This document shows, one piece after another, positions 35,725 to 43,115 of a DNA stretch of 64,000 nucleotides (its first letter is position 1; each line of letters starts with the position of its first letter). The stretch covers positions 1,922,001 through 1,986,000 of the forward strand of contig NZ_CP024996.1 of NCBI RefSeq assembly GCF_003719195.1, read 5' to 3'. Source of the DNA: Herbaspirillum rubrisubalbicans (GTDB lineage: Bacteria > Pseudomonadota > Gammaproteobacteria > Burkholderiales > Burkholderiaceae_D). Below the pieces are notes generated by a model, which saw nothing but the letters and a program-made list of their open reading frames with translations, was not told where the DNA came from and did not search any database. Made by a program: the position numbers and the translations under genes.

Positions 35725-36540
35725 ATGCATTTGGCTGCAATCATCAAGCGCATCGCCGCCACTGCTGCGCTGACATTGGCCCTGACCCCTCAAGGTGCCG
35801 GTGCGCAGGAAAAGCACAAGATCAAGGTCGGCATCTCGGTCGGCAGTGCCGAAGCCATTTTCGAGGTCGTCAAGAAAGTCGCCGCACGCGATGGTCTGGA
35901 GATCCAGACCGTGGTTTTTAGCGACTACCTCCAGCCCAATGCCGCGCTGGCTGCGGGCGATCTCGATGCCAACGCCTTCCAGCATCGTCCTTACCTGGAA
36001 AGCCAGATCGCTGCGCGCGGTTACAAGATCGTCCCGGTGGGGTTGACCATCACGGCGCCGCTGGGCATCTATTCGCGCAAGTTCAAGTCGGTGGACCAAT
36101 TACCCAACGGCGCCACCATCGGCATCCAGAACGACCCTTCCAATGGCAACCGGGCGCTGTTGCTGCTGCAGAAGGCGGGCCTGATCAAGCTCAAGCCGGG
36201 CGTGGGTGAAAACGGTATCAACGCCACCCCGCTGGACATCATCGATAACCCGCGCAAGCTCAAGCTGATCGAACTGGATGCCGCCCAGCTACCGCGTTCG
36301 CTGGACGACCTGGCCGCCGCCTCGATCAACAATGACTATGCCTACAAGGCCGGCCTGTCGCTGCAGAAGGACACCATCGCCGTGGAAGATCCGCGCGGTC
36401 GCTACGCCAACATCATCGCCACCCGCGTCCAGGACAAGGATCAGCCCTGGGTGAAGAAGTTGGTGCAGGCTTACCATTCGGAAGAAGTGCGCAAGTTCAT
36501 CGAAACCGAGTTCAAGGGTTCGCTGGTGCCGGCCTTCTGA
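35725..36540 (+). CDS. MetQ/NlpA-family substrate-binding protein
   Basis: A 271-residue periplasmic binding protein of the NlpA/MetQ family, which binds methionine in known members. The start at 35725 has GGAG 5 bases upstream; a longer in-frame reading is not supported. The signal peptide covers residues 1-27 with predicted cleavage after AGA; no cysteine is present, so unlike E. coli MetQ it is not a lipoprotein. The mature part begins KIKVGISVGSAEAIFEVVKK and includes DLDANAFQHRPYLE. No metN or metI is adjacent; the transporter partners must lie elsewhere. A terminator follows. Confidence 0.88.
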   Translation: MHLAAIIKRIAATAALTLALTPQGAGAQEKHKIKVGISVGSAEAIFEVVKKVAARDGLEIQTVVFSDYLQPNAALAAGDLDANAFQHRPYLESQIAARGYKIVPVGLTITAPLGIYSRKFKSVDQLPNGATIGIQNDPSNGNRALLLLQKAGLIKLKPGVGENGINATPLDIIDNPRKLKLIELDAAQLPRSLDDLAAASINNDYAYKAGLSLQKDTIAVEDPRGRYANIIATRVQDKDQPWVKKLVQAYHSEEVRKFIETEFKGSLVPAF

Positions 36541-36560
36541 GTGACTTGTGCCCGGTGGCA

Positions 36561-36589
36561 AACGCCCGCCTTCGGCCGGGCGGTTTTTT
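36561..36589 (+). terminator. Terminator after the MetQ-like gene
   Basis: CGCCCG-CC pairs with GG-C-CGGGCG (one bulged base) around a TTC loop and is followed by TTTTTT. Confidence 0.8.
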
Positions 36590-36647
36590 ACGCTCACTTC
36601 CTGCTGCGTTGGTGCGCAGGGGCCGTCGGCTCCATTACACTTGCGCC

Positions 36648-36788
36648 ATGCTCAAGAATCTCATCCTCTGCCTGAAACTGGCCATCGTCTTTGGCGCCAT
36701 CGTGTTTTTTGCGAAGGTCTTGCAGTATTTGATCTTCAATGGAGGGTTTTCGGGGGAGTTCTATGATTATCTGTTCTTCCGCAAATGA
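36648..36788 (+). CDS. Small single-pass membrane protein, hypothetical
   Basis: A 46-codon frame encoding MLKNLILCLKLAIVFGAIVF and a short polar tail ending FYDYLFFRK. One long hydrophobic segment spans about residues 5-30. Codon third positions are GC-rich as in neighbouring genes, which favours a real gene, but there is no clear ribosome-binding site. I do not recognise a family. It stands between the MetQ-like terminator and the toxin-antitoxin promoter. Confidence 0.4.
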   Translation: MLKNLILCLKLAIVFGAIVFFAKVLQYLIFNGGFSGEFYDYLFFRK

Positions 36789-36820
36789 GCGCTGTACGAT
36801 GCGCAGCTGGAAGATGAATA

Positions 36821-36852
36821 ACATGTACGATATTCTGTACGTGTGCTAGGAT
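36821..36852 (+). promoter_or_regulatory. Operator and promoter of the yefM-yoeB module
   Basis: ACATGTAC (36821-36828) and GTACGTGT (36837-36844) form an inverted repeat with one mismatch and an 8-base spacer. The TGTAC cores match the TGTACA-type elements bound by E. coli YefM. TAGGAT at 36847-36852 can serve as the -10 element, so a bound repressor would cover the -35 region. A further TGTACG occurs at 36793-36798. Confidence 0.65.
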
Positions 36853-36885
36853 GAAACGCATTCACTCACCGTCGCGAGTCCTATC

Positions 36886-37140
36886 ATGCGAACCGTCCAC
36901 TTTACTGATGCCCGCAGCAATCTCAAGAGCGTGATCGACCGCGTCGTCGAAGATGCAGATGTGACCCTGATTACCCGACGTGATGCGCCCAATGCGGTGT
37001 TAATGTCTCAGGATTACTTCGATAGCCTGATGGAGACCGTTCATCTTCTGCGCTCACCCGCCAACGTCGCGCATCTGGAAAAATCGATAGCCCAATTGCG
37101 CGCTGGCAAGCTTAAAGAGAAGATGCTCGGCGAGCCATGA
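36886..37140 (+). CDS. yefM: Antitoxin of the Phd/YefM family
   Basis: An 84-residue antitoxin that neutralises the YoeB toxin and represses its own operon. The N-terminal fold is typical: MRTVHFTDARSNLKSVIDRV, then TLITRRDAPNAVLMSQDYFDSLMET around residues 27-50. The C-terminal part is helical and polar, suited to wrap the toxin. Its stop overlaps the toxin start by 4 bases (ATGA), the usual arrangement. The operator lies directly upstream. Confidence 0.93.
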   Translation: MRTVHFTDARSNLKSVIDRVVEDADVTLITRRDAPNAVLMSQDYFDSLMETVHLLRSPANVAHLEKSIAQLRAGKLKEKMLGEP

Positions 37141-37406
37141 CGGCAAGCCGCAATATCATGTTCACCGCTGCAGCGTGGGACGACTATCAGTATTGGCAAA
37201 CGCAGGATCGCAAGACCCTCAAGCGTATCAATCAATTGATTCGGGAGGCGCAGCGCACTCCCTTCGACGGTATCGGTAAGCCAGAACCTCTGAAGGCGAA
37301 TCTTTCCGGCTTCTGGTCACGTCGAATTGGTGATGTGAATCGTCTCGTATATGAAGCAACGGACACTCAGCTCAATATCGTGTCTTGCCGATATCATTAC
37401 GAATAG
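37137..37406 (+). CDS. yoeB: Toxin of the YoeB/Txe family, ribosome-dependent mRNA endonuclease
   Basis: An 89-residue RelE-superfamily toxin that cleaves mRNA in the ribosomal A site. Family features are MFTAAAWDDYQYWQTQDRK, IGKPEPLKANLSGFWSRRI and the C-terminal CRYHYE with the His-Tyr pair near the end. The catalytic Glu (in KPEPLK), Arg (in SRRI) and the terminal His-Tyr all appear present, so the toxin is probably active. Translation is coupled to yefM. It ends 15 bases before the convergent glycosylase gene. Confidence 0.93.
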   Translation: MTASRNIMFTAAAWDDYQYWQTQDRKTLKRINQLIREAQRTPFDGIGKPEPLKANLSGFWSRRIGDVNRLVYEATDTQLNIVSCRYHYE

Positions 37407-37421
37407 CTTGCTGTTGCGGCG

Positions 37422-37985
37422 TCAGGTATTGGCAGACGTCAGGTTGAGAGCCTGCTGCCAGCCTTCAAGCTTCTGCGCATAAGACACCGCCGCATAGGCC
37501 GGACTACTCGAAGGCAGCAGCAATACCCGGTATTTCCTCGCCTGCTCACCTAGCGCCTTCATCCCGATTTTCCCGGCGGTTCCCCCATTGAAGGCAATAG
37601 TGTGCAGATCTGGCAAGGTCGCGATCAACGCCAGCAAATCATTACCCGAATGATCCCTGATCTCGCTATCGAGGCTGCCGATGCGCCGCGCCTGGGCGAT
37701 CACATCCCACAAGCCGATGCGATGCGCCAGCAAGGTGGCCAGGCGATCTTCGTAATCCATCGCATAGAGGTCCAGACCCAGCACATCCCCCACCAGCCGC
37801 CAAAACGCATTACGTGGATGCCCGTAATACTGGCTCTTCGCCAACGACGCCGCCCCCGGCAGGCTACCCAGGATCAGCGTGCGGGTGTCGCGCGCCACCA
37901 CCGGCGCAAAGCTGGCCAGCAAGGGATCGCTAGGGATGAAAGCAAGGGGGACGGGGGACGTGGCCGAGGGTTTGCGGACAGGCAT
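37422..37985 (-). CDS. DNA-deoxyinosine/uracil glycosylase, UDG superfamily (HDG/MUG-like)
   Basis: A 187-residue member of the uracil-DNA glycosylase superfamily. LILGSLPGAASLAKSQYYGH near residue 36, followed by PRNAFWRLVGDVLG, is typical of the family 6 hypoxanthine-DNA glycosylases related to MUG. The C-terminal LLPSSSPAYAAVSYAQKLEGW supplies the intercalation-loop region. The role is base excision of deaminated bases. The ATG at 37983-37985 was chosen; a GTG-started extension of 19 residues is possible. Transcribed toward the toxin-antitoxin pair. Confidence 0.83.
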   Translation of the reverse strand: MPVRKPSATSPVPLAFIPSDPLLASFAPVVARDTRTLILGSLPGAASLAKSQYYGHPRNAFWRLVGDVLGLDLYAMDYEDRLATLLAHRIGLWDVIAQARRIGSLDSEIRDHSGNDLLALIATLPDLHTIAFNGGTAGKIGMKALGEQARKYRVLLLPSSSPAYAAVSYAQKLEGWQQALNLTSANT

Positions 37986-38130
37986 GGTGGACGGTGGGAT
38001 GAAAAAAAGTTCAGCAAGCCCGCCAGCACTTCGGCGCTGCACAGGAGGCAGGCTTGCGGCAAAATGTACATCTTAGCCTAATCACGCCCGGCGTCATGGC
38101 GGCCGGGCATTCATACGAAGGAGACAGAAC

Positions 38131-38880
38131 ATGACGGACAAGGTCATCATCGTCACGGGCGGCAGCCGTGGCATCGGCGCGGCGACCGCGCGGCTGGCAG
38201 GCCAACGCGGCTACGCGGTATGTGTGAACTATGTTTCCAACCGCGAGGCGGCCGAGGCGGTGGCGGGGCAGATCCGTGCAGCAGGAGGCAGAGCCATCAC
38301 GGTGGCCGGCGATGTCTCCAAGGAAGAGGACGTGCTGCGCATCTTCACCACCACCGACCAGCAACTGGGCCGCGTCACCGCGCTGGTCAACAATGCCGGC
38401 ATCCTGGAGCACCAGTCCCGGCTGGACGCCATGAGTGCCGAGCGCATCACCCGCGTGCTGGTAGCCAATGTCACCGGCAGCCTGCTGTGCGCGCGCGAAG
38501 CGGTCAAGCGCATGTCCACCCGCCACGGCGGGCAGGGCGGCGCCATCGTCAATCTCTCTTCGATGGCGGCCAAGCTGGGCGGTCCGGGCGAATACGTGGA
38601 CTATGCCGCCTCCAAGGGCGCCATCGATGCCTTCACCGTCGGCTTGGCCAAGGAAGTGGCAGCCGAGGGCATCCGCGTCAACGCCGTGCGCCCGGGCCTG
38701 ATCTATACTGATATCCACGCCAGCGGCGGCGAGGCCGGCCGGGTCGATCGCCTCAAGGATGCCGTGCCGATGAAGCGCGGCGGCAGCGCCGAGGAAGTCG
38801 CCCACGCCATCCTGTGGCTGCTTTCGGACGAGTCCTCCTATGCTACCGGGACCTTCATCGATGTCTCCGGTGGTCGTTGA
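38131..38880 (+). CDS. SDR family oxidoreductase
   Basis: A 249-residue classical short-chain dehydrogenase/reductase. The cofactor motif is TGGSRGIG near residue 9, the structural NNAG lies near 88, the catalytic Ser in NLSSMAAK near 143 and the Tyr-Lys pair in YAASKGA near 159. It ends with the usual TGTFIDVSGGR. A basic residue after the glycine motif (Arg of GGSRG) and NYVSNREAAE at the end of strand 2 suggest NADP(H) use. Substrate unknown; it may form a unit with the DUF962 gene 38 bases downstream. Confidence 0.92.
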   Translation: MTDKVIIVTGGSRGIGAATARLAGQRGYAVCVNYVSNREAAEAVAGQIRAAGGRAITVAGDVSKEEDVLRIFTTTDQQLGRVTALVNNAGILEHQSRLDAMSAERITRVLVANVTGSLLCAREAVKRMSTRHGGQGGAIVNLSSMAAKLGGPGEYVDYAASKGAIDAFTVGLAKEVAAEGIRVNAVRPGLIYTDIHASGGEAGRVDRLKDAVPMKRGGSAEEVAHAILWLLSDESSYATGTFIDVSGGR

Positions 38881-38918
38881 GGCTCTAGACGCATCTACTT
38901 TCCAGCAGGGAGCCCGCC

Positions 38919-39392
38919 ATGGATAGCACCAATAGCACCAACAGCACCGATATCACCGCTTCCCAACGTCCCATCGACGCCTTGCTGGCCCGCTATGCCG
39001 AGCATCATCGCCATCCCATGAACGAGTTGATCCACTGCGTCTGCGTGCCGGCCATCGTGTTTTCGCTGCTGGGGCTGTGCTGGATGATCTCGCCAGCCGT
39101 GTCGCTGCTGGTGGTGGCGGCAGCCCTGGCGTATTACCTGCGGTTGTCGCCCCCGTTTGCGGTAGGCATGTTGGCCATGTCGGCGCTGATGCTGGTGCTG
39201 CTGGCACGCCTCCCGCTGGGGGCGGTACTGCCGGTGTCGGCGGTGGTGTTCGTGCTGGCCTGGATCGGACAATTCATCGGCCACCGGATCGAGGGCAAGA
39301 AGCCCTCTTTTTTCGAGGACTTGCGTTTCCTGCTGGTGGGGCCGTTGTTCGTGCTGGCATTTCTGTATAGGCGTTGGCATATCACGTATTGA
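38919..39392 (+). CDS. DUF962/Mpo1-like membrane protein
   Basis: A 157-residue protein with a short Asn/Ser/Thr-rich start and then the DUF962 (Mpo1/YGL010w) pattern: YAEHHRHPMNELIHCVCVPAIVF near residue 26, about three or four membrane segments, and GHRIEGKKPSFFEDL near residue 124. Yeast Mpo1 is an iron-dependent dioxygenase acting in alpha-oxidation of 2-hydroxy fatty acids, and the histidines seen here are the conserved ones. The bacterial function is unproven. It lies 38 bases after the SDR gene. Confidence 0.85.
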   Translation: MDSTNSTNSTDITASQRPIDALLARYAEHHRHPMNELIHCVCVPAIVFSLLGLCWMISPAVSLLVVAAALAYYLRLSPPFAVGMLAMSALMLVLLARLPLGAVLPVSAVVFVLAWIGQFIGHRIEGKKPSFFEDLRFLLVGPLFVLAFLYRRWHITY

Positions 39393-39555
39393 AGACGGAA
39401 TGTCCCGCATTTCCGTAATTGTGCAGCTTTGTATTAAGATGTAACGGATTGCCCGCATCGGCGCCAAACACGCGATCATGACGCGTTCGCGCGGATGCAC
39501 GAATTCCATGCCGCCCGCAGATGGGCCAACTTCAGTTATCAGTCGGAGTTTTTGT

Positions 39556-40008
39556 ATGAAGAAATTGCTTGTGATCGCAGCGCTGGGCTCCCTGGTAGCC
39601 GGCTGCGCAGTGACCCCCAACTCGGCCAGCGTCTACAACACCCGTCAGGCCCAAGGTGAACAGACCGTGCGCATGGGCGTGGTCGAATCGATCCGCAACG
39701 TGACCATCGACAAGGGTTCGACCGGTATCGGTACCCTGGGCGGTGCAGCACTGGGCGGCATCGCGGCCGGTTCCAACATCGGCAGCGGCAACGGCGCCCT
39801 GGCCGCCGGCATCGTCGGCGCCCTGGCCGGTGGCGTGCTGGGCAACCAGGCCGAAGCGCACCTGAACAACCGTCCGGGCCTGGAAATCACCGTGCGCCTG
39901 GACAATGGCGAATTGCGCGCCATCACCCAGGATGCGGACGAACCTTTCCGTGTCGGCGAGCGCGTGCGTCTGCTGTCCAATGGTCGTACCACCCGCGTGA
40001 CGCACTGA
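39556..40008 (+). CDS. Outer-membrane lipoprotein, glycine-zipper 2TM domain (SlyB/Pcp-like)
   Basis: A 150-residue lipoprotein with lipobox LVAGC (Cys17 after MKKLLVIAALGS). Residues about 60-100 are a glycine-zipper (GIGTLGGAALGGIAAGSNIG, then ALAAGIVGALAGGVLG), a feature of the SlyB/Pcp/OsmB-type 2TM lipoproteins. The C-terminal domain (LEITVRLDNGELRAITQDAD, FRVGERVRLLSNG) matches SlyB-like proteins. It probably sits in the outer membrane and affects envelope integrity. Ends before a terminator. Confidence 0.92.
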   Translation: MKKLLVIAALGSLVAGCAVTPNSASVYNTRQAQGEQTVRMGVVESIRNVTIDKGSTGIGTLGGAALGGIAAGSNIGSGNGALAAGIVGALAGGVLGNQAEAHLNNRPGLEITVRLDNGELRAITQDADEPFRVGERVRLLSNGRTTRVTH

Positions 40009-40029
40009 TCGGCTGATCGCACAGGAAGA

Positions 40030-40056
40030 AGCGGGACTGCGGTCCTGCTTTTTTTT
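40030..40056 (+). terminator. Terminator after the glycine-zipper lipoprotein
   Basis: AGCGGGAC pairs with GTCCTGCT (one G-T wobble) around TGCG, followed by eight or more T. Confidence 0.85.
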
Positions 40057-40106
40057 CGTCCATTCCTTCCGATTGGGCTAGGCGTTCGTTCATTTCTTTC
40101 GTGACG

Positions 40107-40634
40107 TCAGGGGCTACCCGCTTCATCCCCGCCCGCAGGCTTGCGCAGCTTCAGCCACCACATGTAGACCACTGTCTGCAACAGCGCCACCGTACTGCCG
40201 ATGAGCACTTCTCCCACGCGCATGAAGGCCAGGTGCAGTTCCTCGTGCAGTCCATTGCCGGTAAAGGCCGCCGACAGCAGGATCACCACCGTGGCCGGCC
40301 CCAGGCGCCAGTTGCTGGGATAGTTCTGCAGCAGCATGGCCACCACCACGGCCGCCGTCAGGGCGACCAGCATGGCCATGAAGGTCGGGCCGAACAGTAC
40401 CAGCGCAATGCAGGAGACGATGCAACCGGAGATCGTATTGATGACTCGCGCCCGGAAATTGGCCTTGGCCACCGTCATGTCCGGCTCGGTCACGATGATG
40501 AGCGAAATCATGGCCCAGTAGGGCTCTGCGATCCCCAGCGAGCGCAAGCCGTACCATAGGATCAGGCAGCCGGAGAGAATCTTGATCAGGTAGGCCAGCG
40601 CATTCTTGCGCGGATTGATGAAGTGCAATTCCAT
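40107..40634 (-). CDS. FUSC-family membrane protein
   Basis: A 175-residue protein starting MELHFINPRKNALAYLIKIL at 40632-40634. It has five or six hydrophobic segments and the FUSC-type features YWAMISLIIVTEPDM and RVINTISGCIVSC, resembling the membrane half of fusaric acid or aromatic acid efflux proteins. It lacks the large cytoplasmic domain of AaeB-type exporters, so it may be a short FUSC paralogue. Convergent with the lipoprotein gene and downstream of htpG on the same strand, from which a terminator separates it. Confidence 0.8.
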   Translation of the reverse strand: MELHFINPRKNALAYLIKILSGCLILWYGLRSLGIAEPYWAMISLIIVTEPDMTVAKANFRARVINTISGCIVSCIALVLFGPTFMAMLVALTAAVVVAMLLQNYPSNWRLGPATVVILLSAAFTGNGLHEELHLAFMRVGEVLIGSTVALLQTVVYMWWLKLRKPAGGDEAGSP

Positions 40635-40682
40635 GGGCCGATGGTAACCAGCCAGCATCGTGGCTGCAAGCCGATATGAATG

Positions 40683-40717
40683 AAAACGCCGCCTGCGGAC
40701 TCCCGGCGGGCGGCGTT
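40683..40717 (-). terminator. Terminator after htpG
   Basis: On the reverse strand AACGCCGCC pairs with GGCGGCGTT at 40717 to 40685, followed by TTTC. The T-run is short but the stem is strong. Confidence 0.7.
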
Positions 40718-40770
40718 CCTGCCCGCCAGGCCAACGAGGCCGGCAGGCATGTTGCAACAGATGAAGATAC

Positions 40771-42681
40771 TTACTTCGCAGCCATGGCCAGCAGCATGTC
40801 GTTGAGACGCTTGACGAAGCTGGCCGGGTCAGCCAGTGCACCGCCTTCGGCCAGCAGAGCCTGGTCGTAGAGGATGTGCGACCAGTCATCGAAGCGCGCT
40901 TCTTCATATTTCAGACGCTGCACCAGCGGGTGGTCCGGGTTGATTTCCAGGGTAGGCTTGGACTCCGGCGCCGCTTGACCAGCGGCCTTCAACATGCGCA
41001 CCAGATTGCCGGACAGTTCATTTTCATCGGCCACCAGGCAAGCCGGGGAATCGGTCAGGCGGAAGGTCACGCGCACCTCCTTGGCCTTGTCACCCAGGGC
41101 GGTCTTCATCTTCTCGACCAGCTCCTTGTACTCGGCCTGGGTTTCTTCGTGCTGCTTCTTCTCGGCTTCGTTTTCCAGCTTGCCCAGGTCCAGCCCACCC
41201 TTGGCGACCGACGCCAGTTCCTTGCCTTCGAACTCGGTCAGGAAGGACAGCATCCACTCATCCACGCGGTCGGTCAGCAGCAGCACTTCCACACCCTTCT
41301 TGCGGAAGATTTCCAGGTGCGGGCTGTTCTTGGCGGCCTGGTAGGTCTCGGCGGTGACGTAGTAGATCTTGTCCTGGCCTTCCTTCATGCGACCCACGTA
41401 ATCGGCCAGCGCAACATTCTGCACATCGCTGTCATTGTGGGTGGAGGCAAAGCGCAGCAGCTTGGCGATGCGTTCCTTGTTGGCTGCATCCTCGCCGATA
41501 CCTTCCTTCAACACCTGGCCGAATTCGGTCCAGAAGGTGGTGTACTTGTCCTTCTGCGCTTGCTCTTCGCTATTGGCCAGCTCTTCCAGCAGGCTCAGCA
41601 CGCGCTTGGCCGAACCGTCGCGGATGGCGCGCACGTCGCGCGACTCCTGCAGGATTTCGCGCGAGACGTTCAGCGGCAGGTCGGCCGAATCGATCACGCC
41701 CTTGACGAAGCGCAGGTACACCGGCATCAACTGCTCGGCATCGTCCATGATGAACACGCGCTTGACGTACAGCTTGATGCCGCCGCGCTTGTTGCGATCC
41801 CACAGGTCGAACGGGGCGCGCGCCGGGATGTAGAGCAGTTGGGTGTATTCGCTGCGGCCTTCCACACGGTTGTGGGTGTAGGCCAGCGGGGCGCCGAAGT
41901 CGTGCGAGACATGCTTGTAGAACTCTTCATATTGTTCGGGCGTGATGTCCGACTTGCTGCGGGTCCACAGGGCGCTGGCCTGGTTGACCGTTTCCAGCTC
42001 GTCCTTCTGCACGGTTTCCTTCTTCTCTTCGTCCCATTCTTCCTTGTTCATCAGGATGGGCAGGGAGATGTGGTCGGAATACTTGCGGATGATGGACTTC
42101 AGTTGCCACGAGGAGAGGAATTCATCTTCGCCTTCGCGCAGGTGCAGGATGATGTCGGTGCCACGGCCCGGCTTGTCGATCTGCTCGATGGAGAAGTCGC
42201 CCGCGCCTTCGGATTCCCAGCGCACGCCTTCGGAAGCCGGGGTGCCGGCACGACGCGTCTCGACCGTGATGCGGTCGGCGATGATGAAGCCGGAATAGAA
42301 GCCCACGCCGAACTGGCCGATCAGGGCGGCATCCTTTTGCTGGTCGCCCGACAGGCGCGAGAAGAATTCCTTGGTGCCCGACTTGGCGATGGTGCCCAGA
42401 TGCGAGATGGCCTCGTCACGGTTCATGCCGATGCCGTTGTCGGAAATGGTGATGGTGCGCGCTGCCTTGTCGAAGCTGATCTTGATCTTCAGTTCCGGGT
42501 CGTCCTCGAACAGGCTGCCATTGTTGATGGCTTCGAAGCGCAGCTTGTCGGCCGCATCGGAAGCATTGGAGACCAGCTCGCGCAGGAAGATTTCCTTGTT
42601 CGAATACAGCGAGTGGATCATCAACTGCAGCAGTTGCTTGACTTCGGCCTGGAAGCCCATGGTCTGTTTTTCGGATGCCAT
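40771..42681 (-). CDS. htpG: Molecular chaperone HtpG (Hsp90)
   Basis: The bacterial Hsp90, a dimeric ATP-dependent chaperone of the cytoplasm, 636 residues. The start [18 protein letters not shown] (42679-42681) fits the family; 16 extra in-frame codons upstream are not expected to be translated. The N-terminal ATPase has [26 protein letters not shown] and GQFGVGFYS, the GHKL motifs for ATP binding. The middle domain and C-terminal dimerisation domain are complete. A sigma-32 type promoter lies 64-92 bases before the start, so heat induction is expected. Confidence 0.98.
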   Translation of the reverse strand: MASEKQTMGFQAEVKQLLQLMIHSLYSNKEIFLRELVSNASDAADKLRFEAINNGSLFEDDPELKIKISFDKAARTITISDNGIGMNRDEAISHLGTIAKSGTKEFFSRLSGDQQKDAALIGQFGVGFYSGFIIADRITVETRRAGTPASEGVRWESEGAGDFSIEQIDKPGRGTDIILHLREGEDEFLSSWQLKSIIRKYSDHISLPILMNKEEWDEEKKETVQKDELETVNQASALWTRSKSDITPEQYEEFYKHVSHDFGAPLAYTHNRVEGRSEYTQLLYIPARAPFDLWDRNKRGGIKLYVKRVFIMDDAEQLMPVYLRFVKGVIDSADLPLNVSREILQESRDVRAIRDGSAKRVLSLLEELANSEEQAQKDKYTTFWTEFGQVLKEGIGEDAANKERIAKLLRFASTHNDSDVQNVALADYVGRMKEGQDKIYYVTAETYQAAKNSPHLEIFRKKGVEVLLLTDRVDEWMLSFLTEFEGKELASVAKGGLDLGKLENEAEKKQHEETQAEYKELVEKMKTALGDKAKEVRVTFRLTDSPACLVADENELSGNLVRMLKAAGQAAPESKPTLEINPDHPLVQRLKYEEARFDDWSHILYDQALLAEGGALADPASFVKRLNDMLLAMAAK

Positions 42682-42744
42682 GTTTATGTCCTTATTGAAG
42701 AAATGAATGAGTGAAATAGACAGAGGCAATCGCCTGTGGGCTGG

Positions 42745-42773
42745 ATATAGGGAGAGACTAGGGGTTTTTCAAC
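42745..42773 (-). promoter_or_regulatory. Sigma-32 type heat-shock promoter of htpG
   Basis: On the reverse strand GTTGAAA (-35) and CCCTATAT (-10) are spaced by 14 bases, close to the RpoH consensus CTTGAAA and CCCCATNT. The predicted leader is about 55-60 bases. This agrees with the heat-shock control of htpG in other proteobacteria. Confidence 0.7.
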
Positions 42774-42913
42774 TGCAATTTTTACAGTTTTTGTCGCCGC
42801 GACTGCTTGGATTTGTTTCTCGACGGCATCAAGTCAACAAACTGACCATTTTTGCCAATGTTGGCTTTTATCAAGTCAATTGAAATTAAACGACTTTTTG
42901 CTGTTCTTTGTAA

Positions 42914-42941
42914 TTGAGTTGCAATCCGGCAGTGTTAGAAT
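42914..42941 (+). promoter_or_regulatory. Candidate promoter of the type I secretion operon
   Basis: TTGAGT (42914-42919) and TAGAAT (42936-42941) with a 16-base spacer give a plausible sigma-70 promoter about 170 bases before the tolC-like gene. Other arrangements in this AT-rich region are possible. Confidence 0.35.
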
Positions 42942-43115
42942 TATTTTGACAAAAATGTAATAAATTCGGTCGACTGATCGAACAGAAGTGCAAGCCGGTA
43001 CTCGCCAAGAAAAAGAAGATGAGTCCCCGGTTTGATGACGGGAATCGCAGCGAGAGGGCTGCCGATTCTTTCCTTGGGTGAGGTTGGGCAGGGGAGGCCG
43101 GTGCGATACCGGCTG

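Larger units (their letters stand above)
42682..43115. other. Divergent intergenic region between htpG and the type I secretion operon
   Basis: This 434-base AT-rich stretch has no gene. It contains the htpG heat-shock promoter and a candidate promoter for the secretion operon, both listed separately, plus two copies of CAAGTCAA (in 42830-42882) of unknown meaning. Its low GC contrasts with both flanking genes. Confidence 0.7.

Noticed and set aside
36546..36647. Upstream extension of the small membrane protein frame through the MetQ-like terminator
   Set aside because: It would be translated through a terminator hairpin and lacks a start signal; only the part from 36648 looks protein-like.
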